NCBI GenBank assembly: GCA_936914845.1
Contig: CAKZGE010000020.1
Coordinates: 1 to 64,000 of the forward strand
Direction: 5' to 3'
DNA: 64,000 nucleotides
DNA from: an uncultured Chloracidobacterium sp.
Lineage (GTDB): Bacteria > Acidobacteriota > Blastocatellia > Pyrinomonadales > Pyrinomonadaceae
Shown in pieces: positions 8,744 through 17,252 of the stretch; the first letter of the stretch is position 1, and every line of letters begins with the position of its first letter. Both the position numbers and the translations under genes were made by a program. The notes below the pieces were generated by a model, which made no database searches, was not told where the DNA came from, and saw only the letters and a program-made list of their open reading frames with translations.

Positions 8744-9025
8744 ATGTCTAAATCTAAGTTATTCATTAGTGGATTTTGTTCTTCGTTTATAGCTTACTTT
8801 CTACTGACCCTTTATATAGCTGGGCGGAATCGTCCAATATGCTTCGATTGCTCAGAAAAAATCGGCTTTCCTTTTGCTTTCATTGAAACTGGTTGGCAAT
8901 TTTCAAATCGTATTTTGTGGATGGGTCTCCTAGCAAATATTGTGATAGGGATTTTGGTTGGTTTGGTTGCGGCTTTTATAATTTCGAGTCTCTTTTCTAC
9001 AAAGAATAAAAAAGATGATTTTTAA
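8744..9025 (+). CDS. Two-helix membrane protein, candidate immunity of module 5
   Basis: A 93-residue protein with two hydrophobic segments, one near residues 6-26 (LFISGFCSSFIAYFLLTLYI) and one near residues 58-84, and a short basic tail. Between them is a loop with a CFDC motif. The ATG is 6 bases after the module 5 stop. The position and small size fit an immunity protein placed in the inner membrane, which would suit an envelope-acting peptidase toxin. No family is recognised. Confidence 0.55.
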   Translation: MSKSKLFISGFCSSFIAYFLLTLYIAGRNRPICFDCSEKIGFPFAFIETGWQFSNRILWMGLLANIVIGILVGLVAAFIISSLFSTKNKKDDF

Positions 9026-9034
9026 TAAATTTAA

Positions 9035-10822
9035 GTGTTATTGAGGGTGCGTTGCTCGAATAGCTCGATTTTCACCTACAACGCCGCCGGTGCCGTGACC
9101 TCGATGCAGCTCGGCAACGGCCGTTGGGAATCGACGCAGTTCAATTCCCGCCTGCAGCCAACGCAGATCGCCCTCGGTGCCACCACCGGAGCAACTGATC
9201 TGCTCAAGCTCGATTACAGCTACGGCACAACGAACAACAACGGCAATGTCCTCAGCCAAACCATCACCGTTCCGACCGTTGGGATCAACACCGGTTTCAC
9301 CGCAGTTCAAAATTATTCCTATGATTCATTGAACCGACTAACCCAAGCGACGGAAACTATCAGCGGAAATCAATCGTGGAAACAGACCTTCGGATATGAT
9401 CGATTTGGTAATAGAAACAGCTTGGCCGAATACGAGGGCAATACATTGGTGAACGATCAAACGCCAGCGATCGACGCGGCAAACAACCGCTTCACAACGG
9501 CCAGCGGATTCACCTATGATCTCAGCGGAAACGTCGTCACCGACAACCTCGGCCGCACCTTCAACTACGACGGCGAGAACAAACAGAAACTCGTCAAAGA
9601 TAGTCAAAATAATTTTGTCGGCGAATACTTTTATAATGGCGACGGTTTGAGAATAAAGAAAATAACGGCTTCGGAAACAACAATTTTTGTTTACGACGCT
9701 TCTAACAAATTGGTCGCGGAATACTCAACACAGCTCGAACAAACTCCGCAAGTCAGCTATTTGACAACCGATAATCTCGGCTCGACTCGAATAATTACAA
9801 ATCAAAACGGCGAAGTCATTAACCGCCGCGACTTCAAGCCTTTCGGCGAAGAAATAGCTCGGTCACAATACGGACAAGACAACATCGACGACAAATTCGC
9901 AACCTACAAACGCGACGAAGAGACTGGCTTAGACTTCGCACAAGCTAGAATGTTCGGGAATTCATTTGGTAGATTTACAAATCCAGATGTGGTTATTGTA
10001 AACCTTGAAAGAATCCAGTCTCCGCACCTTTTAAACCTATACGTCTATTCTAAGAACAATCCGCTCAGATTTATCGATCCAAATGGACTCTGGGAATGGT
10101 CTGCAGCATTGGGCGGTCGAAGGTCCGATAGCAGCATCCAGGAAGAGATAGATTTTCTTAACAGTGGTGAGTGCCTGACGAATGAGATGGTGGCTCAGGT
10201 AAATGAACTTCAAAATATTCTAACGCAACGGTCCGAGATTCGCACGGGTTTTGCTCTAGCTCAACAAATCATCGATGCACTAAAACCAAATTTCTCCTCT
10301 GAGGCGGCAACTCTCCAAGCAGTAAAGGATCAATATGGGTCTGAGAATGATGGCAATAACGTTGTTATTGGCATCAGAGATCCAAATGACAAAAGTGGAG
10401 TTGCTTTTACCAAGATCGAAGGGGGGAAAAGAATTGTTGCGATTTCCTCTAGTGAAATTAGCAACAATAATTCTCTATTTGCAACTTTAATGCACGAAGG
10501 AACCCATCTTCAACAAGCTGGTTCATATTTGGCATCTGGAAACAATCCGGCGCTATGGCAGGCAGAGTATCAGGCTTATGCGGTTGCGAGTGCCGTTGCC
10601 ATCGCCGGCCAAATGGCCGCCCGAGTACCTGCTGCATCCTCATCATATTCTGTTAGTGGAACCAAAATAGGGCAAGGGAACTGGACATCTCAACAGTCAG
10701 AAACCGCTATAAAAAATCATCTGTTCAATTTAGGGTTAATGCAGGTGAACAGCCAAGGGCAGCATTCAGCGACACCACGGGGATTAAACGGGGCATTTCC
10801 GGGTGGGGGGAAATGGAAATAG
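9035..10822 (+). CDS. RHS tip, module 6, HEGTH metallopeptidase-like toxin
   Basis: Homology to the RHS core starts near 9068 (FTYNAAGAVTS); the TTG at 9035 and the codons before this look unrelated. YD repeats are nearly identical to module 5 from YDSLNRLTQATE to FNYDGENKQK. The core follows (TTDNLGSTR, KPFGEEIARS, LDFAQARMFG, SKNNPLRFIDPNG). The toxin domain has H487-E-G-T-H491 and, nineteen residues later, a Glu in EYQAYAVA. This HEXXH-x19-E spacing is compatible with a zincin peptidase. A Gly-rich tail ends the protein. A good ribosome site for the next gene follows directly. Confidence 0.75.
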   Translation: MLLRVRCSNSSIFTYNAAGAVTSMQLGNGRWESTQFNSRLQPTQIALGATTGATDLLKLDYSYGTTNNNGNVLSQTITVPTVGINTGFTAVQNYSYDSLNRLTQATETISGNQSWKQTFGYDRFGNRNSLAEYEGNTLVNDQTPAIDAANNRFTTASGFTYDLSGNVVTDNLGRTFNYDGENKQKLVKDSQNNFVGEYFYNGDGLRIKKITASETTIFVYDASNKLVAEYSTQLEQTPQVSYLTTDNLGSTRIITNQNGEVINRRDFKPFGEEIARSQYGQDNIDDKFATYKRDEETGLDFAQARMFGNSFGRFTNPDVVIVNLERIQSPHLLNLYVYSKNNPLRFIDPNGLWEWSAALGGRRSDSSIQEEIDFLNSGECLTNEMVAQVNELQNILTQRSEIRTGFALAQQIIDALKPNFSSEAATLQAVKDQYGSENDGNNVVIGIRDPNDKSGVAFTKIEGGKRIVAISSSEISNNNSLFATLMHEGTHLQQAGSYLASGNNPALWQAEYQAYAVASAVAIAGQMAARVPAASSSYSVSGTKIGQGNWTSQQSETAIKNHLFNLGLMQVNSQGQHSATPRGLNGAFPGGGKWK

Positions 10823-10837
10823 TTTCAAGGAGTTTAT

Positions 10838-11047
10838 ATGAAGATTTATCTATGCTTTCTTATTACCGGTCTAACTTTATCAACCTTTTCACAGAGTGAT
10901 TTTTTGTCCAAGAATGACTTTGTTAGCATAAAAAAATCCCGATCAGAATTGGGGGCCGGAATTCAATTATGTCTATCAAGACGAAGAACGCGGCCTGCAG
11001 CCGGCAATGCGTTTTGTGACAGATTCGATCCGATTCTGGGTCGGTGA
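10838..11047 (+). pseudogene. Truncated secreted immunity gene of module 6, fused out of frame
   Basis: The gene starts with a strong ribosome site (AAGGAG, 6 bases before ATG) and a signal peptide (MKIYLCFLITGLTLSTFSQ). After about 33 codons the frame enters DNA that in another frame encodes a GH13 glycosidase, and the remaining residues are nonsense. It is therefore the first part of a secreted immunity gene whose 3' end has been lost at the right boundary of the array. The breakpoint lies between about 10925 and 10940. Confidence 0.7.
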
Positions 11048-11888
11048 ATATCACATTGACGGTTTGCGGTTCGACGCCGCCAGACAGATCGACAATTTTG
11101 ATGCACTGCGCAGTTTCGTCGCCACCGGCAGAAAGGCGGCGAGCATGAAGCCGTTTTTCACCGTTGCCGAATATATTCCGCCAACGCCGAATGTGACCGA
11201 GCCCGCCGGGCCGGTCGAAAGCTGTTGGAATGACCTGTTCATGCATACGATCCTTGACCATCTGAATAGCCCGGCCGTCTATTTCGAAAAGATAAAAGAG
11301 GCGTTGGATCCTTCCCTGCTCGGTTTTGCGGGTTCAACAAGCGTGACGAATTACCTTGCGAATCACGACCAGGACCGGCTTTTTAGAAAACTCGGTGAAA
11401 AAGGCATCTTGGATGAAGAGCTCTACCGGCGGGCAAAGCTCGGAGTACTTATCTTAATGAGCTCCGTTGGAGTTCCGATGATCTGGATGGGCGAAGAATT
11501 TGGCGAGAATTCACCCGTTTCGGAAAACAGCAATAAAATAAATTGGAGGCTAATGGAAAGTGAGAAGAACCGGGACCTTTTTGAATATTATCGCCGGTTG
11601 ATCGAAATGCGAACGCATAACGCCGCCTTTGCCACCGCCAACATCGAATTTTTCCACGAAGATCAGGAAAACTCGGTTCTGTGTTTTCAGCGTTTCGATG
11701 ATCGGGGAAATGTCGCGGCGGTATTGCTGAACCTGTCAGACAATGATCTCGAGGGTTATACAGTTGTCGGAATACCGCTCAATGGTCCCTGTTCGGATGT
11801 CGCCGACGGTTCCCGGATCAATATCGCCGACGGTTCCTGGACCGGAAAACTGCCGAGACGAAGCGGGATCGTTCTGGTTTCGGAATAA
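10932..11888 (+). pseudogene. GH13 alpha-amylase-family glycosidase, N-terminus lost
   Basis: The frame is open from 10932 without a start and enters at once a GH13 pattern: QNWGPEFNY, a VDGLR-like HIDGLRFDAARQI with the nucleophile Asp, FFTVAEYI with the general acid Glu, and NYLANHDQDR with the third Asp. The C-terminal part has WMGEEFGE and a beta-sandwich-like end. The pattern is closest to branching-enzyme or trehalohydrolase-type members that act on alpha-glucans. The usual N-terminal domain and first half of the barrel are missing, so activity is unlikely even though the catalytic residues remain. The first in-frame Met is at 11007. The truncation coincides with the end of the RHS array. 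Confidence 0.75.
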
Positions 11889-11953
11889 TATCGAGCAGCG
11901 GTGTGCATTACCGCTGCCCGGCCTAGGGTAAAAAGCTATTTCTTTTTCGACTT

Positions 11954-12595
11954 TTAGGTCGATCGCTGTGCTTGCGGAGCGCTTTCGCTCTTAACTTTCT
12001 TTCCGGCATCCGAATGGCCCGGGATCTCATCCGCGAAATACAGTTTTTGTGTATTCTCGACGTTGTCCGGTTCAACCGCAAATATCAGGTCTGCCAGATC
12101 GTCAGCATGCTCTTCTTCGACGGCAAGTATCTCTTCCATTAAGCGTCTCGATGTCGGGTCCTTTTCACCGAAGAAATTTATCATCTCGCGATAGGTTTGG
12201 ATCGCTATGCGTTCTGCCACGAGATCTTCTTTCAGCATATCTTCCAGCGAATTGCCCTCAACATATTCCGAATGGCTGAGTTTGGCTATAATGGCAGGGT
12301 TCATTTCCGGTTTGCCGCCCAGCTGTTTGATGCGTTCGGCAATGCGGTCGGCGTGCTGCTGTTCCTCGTTGGAATGCTCCAGAAATTCGGCCGCCGCCCC
12401 GTCTTTATGGATGCCTGTCGCCATAAAATAATGAAATCGGTATCGCAATACGCACACGATCTCGGTTGCTAACGCTTCGTTCAACACGCGGATCGCTTCG
12501 TCTTTATCCAATTGATAGTCTTGTGTAACCGCGCCGTCCTGTATTTCGCTGCGGGCGCGCTCACGAATAATTTTAATATCGGTAAAGTTGCTCAT
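11954..12595 (-). CDS. Ferritin-like / bacterioferritin-family protein
   Basis: A four-helix ferritin-like protein of 213 residues. Metal-site residues fit the family: a Glu in NEALATEIVCVLRYR, an EEQQHAD motif in the second helix, a Glu in EDLVAERIAIQTY and a final EEEHADDL. It probably stores iron or detoxifies ferrous iron and peroxide in the cytoplasm. The ATG at 12595 was chosen over an upstream start at 12625 because a GGAGG element sits just before it. The C-terminus has an extra 40-residue charged tail. A second, smaller ferritin-like gene lies at 48176. Confidence 0.8.
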   Translation of the reverse strand: MSNFTDIKIIRERARSEIQDGAVTQDYQLDKDEAIRVLNEALATEIVCVLRYRFHYFMATGIHKDGAAAEFLEHSNEEQQHADRIAERIKQLGGKPEMNPAIIAKLSHSEYVEGNSLEDMLKEDLVAERIAIQTYREMINFFGEKDPTSRRLMEEILAVEEEHADDLADLIFAVEPDNVENTQKLYFADEIPGHSDAGKKVKSESAPQAQRST

Positions 12596-12674
12596 AGTCA
12601 GTCCTCCAGTACATGTGGCTGTCAATTAAAGTGTACTCAATCAAACGGCCTGCATCAACTGGGGTTTTTAACTA

Positions 12675-13580
12675 TCAGCTTTCCAATGCCGCAAGGGCTT
12701 TTGATATGCGTGCTAGACGGGGGCGAACGTCCTTTGCATTCCGCGCCGTTTCAAAAACGATCTCCATTGCCCTATCCTGCCGCAGCGAGATGAAACTGGC
12801 GGTTGCGTATTGCGGCACCAGATGGTGATCGGCCAGCATTCGCGCCTGGTTCTCTTCGACCGTACCGCCCGTTATCGCATGGTCTGCCACTTTTAAAAGC
12901 ACCTGGTCAATGATCTGTCGAAACGCCTTGAAATATTTCTTTAGCGGCTCTTCGCCGATCTTTCCTAAAAACACACCGACGATCTTTCCGACGGCCTTGT
13001 TCGGGATCAGAGATTCGGTAGCCAGATCTATACCCGCCGACCTAACGTCCTGTTTGATACGAGCTAGCAGCAATTCAACGATCATATGTTCATAGAACAC
13101 AGGCATCTTCTTATAGAACACCACGTCTTCTTCGGAGATCGCTCGTAAGGCTTCCGCATAAACGTGATAGTTCTTGACGATCTTCCCTGTTGCGACCGCT
13201 AGATTCATCCCCGTTATGCCCCATGCGACCGGCCCGCCGGCAACAGCCATGCACCCAAGATAGATATCAAGAAAATCCGATATCACCGATTTAGTCGCGG
13301 AAAGTTTCTCCGCTGCTACCATGATTCCACCGAATTGGCCGACTTCCGCCGAAAAGCTCCATTGATTTTGGCGATAGATTCGGCCTTCGTCGTATTTATT
13401 GGTTGGCTTTGATTTCGCAAGCATATAAAAAACTTCGGTATCCGCACGCCCGTACATCAATCTGATACCGTCTGAAGCCGGGTAAAAATATCCCGGCTCG
13501 GCAAAGCCGTGCGGACGAAGTTGAACCCCGCCGGTGGTCGGCACAAAATCTGTATTTCTTACTGCAACTGGTTGTCCCAT
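12675..13580 (-). CDS. Hypothetical protein with hydrophobic central segment
   Basis: A 301-residue protein that I do not recognise. The N-terminus (VAVRNTDFVPTTGGVQLRPHG) is beta-like. The middle holds a Gly/Ala-rich hydrophobic stretch (LGCMAVAGGPVAWGITGMNL) that could insert in a membrane, followed by a helical half rich in Ile/Val and charged residues. There is no signal peptide. It lies between a ferritin-like gene on the same strand and a divergent ECF sigma gene. The layout, a small soluble head then a glycine-rich hydrophobic hairpin and helices, recalls secreted effectors, but nothing confirms this. Confidence 0.6.
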   Translation of the reverse strand: MGQPVAVRNTDFVPTTGGVQLRPHGFAEPGYFYPASDGIRLMYGRADTEVFYMLAKSKPTNKYDEGRIYRQNQWSFSAEVGQFGGIMVAAEKLSATKSVISDFLDIYLGCMAVAGGPVAWGITGMNLAVATGKIVKNYHVYAEALRAISEEDVVFYKKMPVFYEHMIVELLLARIKQDVRSAGIDLATESLIPNKAVGKIVGVFLGKIGEEPLKKYFKAFRQIIDQVLLKVADHAITGGTVEENQARMLADHHLVPQYATASFISLRQDRAMEIVFETARNAKDVRPRLARISKALAALES

Positions 13581-13765
13581 TTCTCTACTTATCTCCTGTT
13601 TTAAAAACTGCCGTATATTCTCCGCCTCCGCCGAAAAAGCGGCTGTATATAGGAGTGCGGATATGGGTCCGAAAAATTATCATCAAATTGCATTTTTTTT
13701 TAACGAGAGTTTTGTATGCTAGAATCTCAAGCTATATTCATCCGTTCTCACTCAAATAAACAGCG

Positions 13766-14332
13766 ATGGTCGAACCCGATCCTGACAACCTGACGGAACT
13801 GCTTCAGAAATGGAGCAACGGCGACATCGAAGCCCTGGAGCATCTGACGCCCTTGGTTTACAACGAACTTCACCGCATTGCCAAAAGGTATATGCGGCGG
13901 GAACGGCCCGAACACACGCTGCAAACCTCGGCTTTGGTCAATGAAGCGTATTTGAGATTGATGAACTGGAAGTCTGCGAAATGGGATGGCCGCCTGCATT
14001 TTTATGGCGTTTCCGCCCAGCTAATGCGGCGTATATTGGTCGATTTTGCACGGAGGCGACCAAAGATGGCAGGCCAGCCGGTCAAATATGTCGAACTGGA
14101 AGATGCGTTGACGCTGGCGGAAAGGTCCGACCCGGACATGGTCGCTTTGGATGATGCCTTACGACGGCTCGCGGAATTCGACGAGCGAAAAGCCCGCGTC
14201 GTCGAGCTGAAATTTTTCGGCGGCATGAACGTGGAAGAAATAGCGAAGCTGATGGCAGTTTCAGAGATCACCATTCATCGCGAATGGCAAAAAGCAAAAG
14301 CTTGGCTATACCTCGAACTTGAAAAGCTCTAA
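13766..14332 (+). CDS. ECF-family sigma factor (acidobacterial type)
   Basis: A 188-residue sigma70-family protein. Region 2 is seen in LTPLVYNELHRIAKRYMRRE, QTSALVNEAYLRL and the FYGVSAQLMRRILVDFARRR helix; region 4 is the final HTH with ELKFFGGMNVEEIAKLMAVS. The form with HTLQTSALVNEAYLRL is the ECF type abundant in Acidobacteriota and Planctomycetota. It would direct RNA polymerase to a small set of promoters. The next gene, a membrane Ser/Thr kinase, begins at the base after its stop, so the kinase probably controls this sigma factor or its output. Confidence 0.85.
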   Translation: MVEPDPDNLTELLQKWSNGDIEALEHLTPLVYNELHRIAKRYMRRERPEHTLQTSALVNEAYLRLMNWKSAKWDGRLHFYGVSAQLMRRILVDFARRRPKMAGQPVKYVELEDALTLAERSDPDMVALDDALRRLAEFDERKARVVELKFFGGMNVEEIAKLMAVSEITIHREWQKAKAWLYLELEKL

Positions 14333-17182
14333 ATGGACCGCGAACGCTGGCAAAAGATCGAATCGATCCTCGACGCTGCCGAAGGCCTTTCGACCGGCGA
14401 CAGGGTTGCCCGCGTCCGCGAACTTGCCGGCGGCGATGAAACATTGGTAACCGAAGTCTTAGATTTACTTGAGGCCGAAGATAAAACCGCCGCTTTTTTA
14501 GGCAGCAATGCAATGAATGTCGCTGCGCGGGCGATGGCCGATGATGTTACGCTGGCTGATCGAACTCTCGTCGGCCGCACGATCGGAAAATATAAGATCG
14601 AAGACCGTATCGGTTCCGGAGGAATGGGCGAGGTGTACCTTGCGTTTGACCCGCTTGTCCACCGTAAGGTCGCTATAAAGGTGCTACCGGCGGAATTTGT
14701 CTCACATGACGACCGCGTACGCCGATTTGAGATAGAAGCCCGTTCTATCTCGCGTCTTAACCATCCTAATATCGTCACAATATACGACGTCGGCCATATT
14801 GACGGCGTCAATTTTATTGCAACTGAATTCGTTGACGGCGACACTGTTCGCGAGCTTATCGGCCGAAAATTCAAGCTCCGAGACGTTCTCGGCATGGCAA
14901 CGCAAGCCTGCAATGCCATCGGGGCAGCTCATGCGGCGGGTATCATCCACCGAGACATAAAGCCGGAAAATCTTATGATCCGCACTGACGGTTATGTCAA
15001 GATCTTAGATTTTGGCCTGGCTAAGCTGACGGATGCGGGTTCGAACACCCTCAGCAAAATTGAAGAGACCAGCCGCGGTGTAATGATAGGCACACCCGCC
15101 TATATGTCTCCGGAGCAGATCAGTGACGAATTGGTCGATCACCGAACGGACCTGTGGAGCCTCGGCGTAGTTCTTTACGAATTCATCACGGGCATCAACC
15201 CATTTAAGGCACCGACCAAGCAGGAAACCTTTCAGGCGATCCTGTCCAAAGACCCGCCTCCGGCATCAGACCTCAATTCAGAGGTTTCGCCGGAACTTGA
15301 CCGCATTTTAAGTAAGGCTTTGGAAAAAGACCCCGACCTTAGCTATCAGACAGCCGCTGATCTGAAAGCAGATCTAAAGCGCGTTAAACGCGAACTCGAA
15401 TCCGTTCATTCAGGCACCGGAAAAGAGCACATTCGCGTAACCCTCTCGGATAGAAAAAAACGCCCGCGTACCGCTTTTTACATCGCGGCCGCCGCCGTTG
15501 CCCTTGCCATAGCGTCTATAACGGCATACCGTCTGCTGCAGCCCAAAGATGCTGATTGGTCATCCGCCCGCAATATCCAGCTGACAAGTCTTCCGGGAAT
15601 CGAATATTTTCCGAGCATCGCCCCCGATGGCCGCTCCTTTGTTTACACCGGAAATGGGGCCGGCAACATGGATATCTATTGGCAGCGGATCGGCGGAGAT
15701 AATCCGCTAAATCTTACGGAATCTTCTCTTGCGGACGATCTTCACCCGGCGATATCGCCCAATGGTGAATTCATCGCTTTTCGTTCGGAACGCGAGCCTG
15801 CCGGAATTTATATAATGGGCGCGACGGGAGAAAATATACGGCTGGTCCATAAGGGCGGGTTTATGCCAGCTTGGTCACCGGATGGCGGCCGGCTTGTGAT
15901 CAGCACCAAAGAGGCGGAATTGCCGAACACTCGCAATGTAGATCCAAGTTCACTATTAATAGTCGATCTAAACAGCGGCAACTCAGAAAAATTGGTCGAT
16001 ATGGACGCCATGCAGCCGGCCTGGTCGCCAGACGGTAAATGGATAGCCTTTTGGTTTATGCAGCAAGGAAGCAGCAAACGCGACATCGGCATCGTTCCGG
16101 TCGGCGGCGGCGAACCGATCGTGATGAACGGCGAAGGGCAAACGAACTGGAACCCGGTTTGGTCGCCGCTCGGCAATTCGCTTTATTTTGCTTCGGATCG
16201 CGGCGGCAATATGAGTTTTTGGCGGGTCCCTTTCACCTCCGGCAGCTTTGACACGTCGCGCACGGAACCGGTGGAGGTACCGGCAAAATACAACCGCCAT
16301 TTCAGCATGGCAGCCGACGGCAAAAGGTTCCTGTACGTGCAGACGCGCCTGAGGTCGAATATACAAGCGATCGATTTCGACATGTCGCAGCTCGGCGTTG
16401 CCGGCGTCCCCTACTGGATCACTCAAGGCGACCGCCAGGTTTCGGTTCCGGACCTTTCACCGGACGGCACATCGTTCGTCGTTCGCCTGCCGCGAATGAC
16501 CCAAGACGACATCGTGCTAATTGACCGCAAGACAGGAAATTTTACCGATCTGACAAATGACGCCCCCTTTGACCGCTTTCCGAAATGGTCGCCTGATTCG
16601 CAAAAGATCGTGTTCATTTCAGACCGCACAGGGAATCACGAATTATGGCAGATCAATGCGGATGGATCGGGCCTTAAACAACTCACCACCGGAAATACGA
16701 ACGGCATTACATTTCCGCACTGGTCGCCGGACAATAGATCCATACTTTATAACTATCAGGGAAAGAATTTCCTGCTCGACCCGTCCGCTCCGAAAAGCAC
16801 GGCTCCAATAGAACTGCCAAGCTCCGAATTCGGCTCTTTTACCGTATGGGATTGGTCCCCGGACGGCGACAAGCTGATCGGCACTTTCAGCGGGCGATCC
16901 GGCGGCATGGGCGTCTATTCCTTCGCCCAAAAACGCTATTCAAAGATCGCCGATTTTCGCGAGATATGTTCCTGGCTGCCGGACAATCGCCACGCGGCCT
17001 TGGCAAAAGATGGTAAAGCTTACATCCTCGATACGACCGACGGTTCGCTAAAACCCCTTTCCTTACCGCAGGCGGACGATATAACCACCGTCGGTGTCAG
17101 CTCTGACGGAAAAATGCTTTTCTACACAGTTCGTTCGAATGAATCGGATATTTGGCTTCGCGATGCTTCCGCAACCTTCTGA
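14333..17182 (+). CDS. Membrane Ser/Thr protein kinase with PD40/TolB beta-propeller
   Basis: A 949-residue protein. Residues about 85-350 form a Hanks-type kinase: GSGGMGEVYLA loop, VAIKVL lysine, HRDIKPENLM catalytic loop, DFGLAKL metal motif and GTPAYMSPEQ. One membrane helix lies near residue 385 (TAFYIAAAAVALAIASI). The rest is a periplasmic propeller of PD40-type repeats (PAWSPDGGRL, PAWSPDGKWI, PKWSPDSQKIVF, PHWSPDNRS). The start follows the ECF sigma stop with no gap. The layout suggests an external sensor passing a signal to the sigma factor, as in other acidobacterial pairs. The substrate is unknown. Confidence 0.85.
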   Translation: MDRERWQKIESILDAAEGLSTGDRVARVRELAGGDETLVTEVLDLLEAEDKTAAFLGSNAMNVAARAMADDVTLADRTLVGRTIGKYKIEDRIGSGGMGEVYLAFDPLVHRKVAIKVLPAEFVSHDDRVRRFEIEARSISRLNHPNIVTIYDVGHIDGVNFIATEFVDGDTVRELIGRKFKLRDVLGMATQACNAIGAAHAAGIIHRDIKPENLMIRTDGYVKILDFGLAKLTDAGSNTLSKIEETSRGVMIGTPAYMSPEQISDELVDHRTDLWSLGVVLYEFITGINPFKAPTKQETFQAILSKDPPPASDLNSEVSPELDRILSKALEKDPDLSYQTAADLKADLKRVKRELESVHSGTGKEHIRVTLSDRKKRPRTAFYIAAAAVALAIASITAYRLLQPKDADWSSARNIQLTSLPGIEYFPSIAPDGRSFVYTGNGAGNMDIYWQRIGGDNPLNLTESSLADDLHPAISPNGEFIAFRSEREPAGIYIMGATGENIRLVHKGGFMPAWSPDGGRLVISTKEAELPNTRNVDPSSLLIVDLNSGNSEKLVDMDAMQPAWSPDGKWIAFWFMQQGSSKRDIGIVPVGGGEPIVMNGEGQTNWNPVWSPLGNSLYFASDRGGNMSFWRVPFTSGSFDTSRTEPVEVPAKYNRHFSMAADGKRFLYVQTRLRSNIQAIDFDMSQLGVAGVPYWITQGDRQVSVPDLSPDGTSFVVRLPRMTQDDIVLIDRKTGNFTDLTNDAPFDRFPKWSPDSQKIVFISDRTGNHELWQINADGSGLKQLTTGNTNGITFPHWSPDNRSILYNYQGKNFLLDPSAPKSTAPIELPSSEFGSFTVWDWSPDGDKLIGTFSGRSGGMGVYSFAQKRYSKIADFREICSWLPDNRHAALAKDGKAYILDTTDGSLKPLSLPQADDITTVGVSSDGKMLFYTVRSNESDIWLRDASATF

Positions 17183-17252
17183 CAAATCGCCCGGTGCCCT
17201 ATAATTTTCACCAAACCTTAGTTATTATTATCTTTTCGAATGCATTATAAAT

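Noticed and set aside
14329..14950. Minus-strand frames within the kinase gene
   Set aside because: They are shadows of the kinase frame, without ribosome sites or protein motifs.
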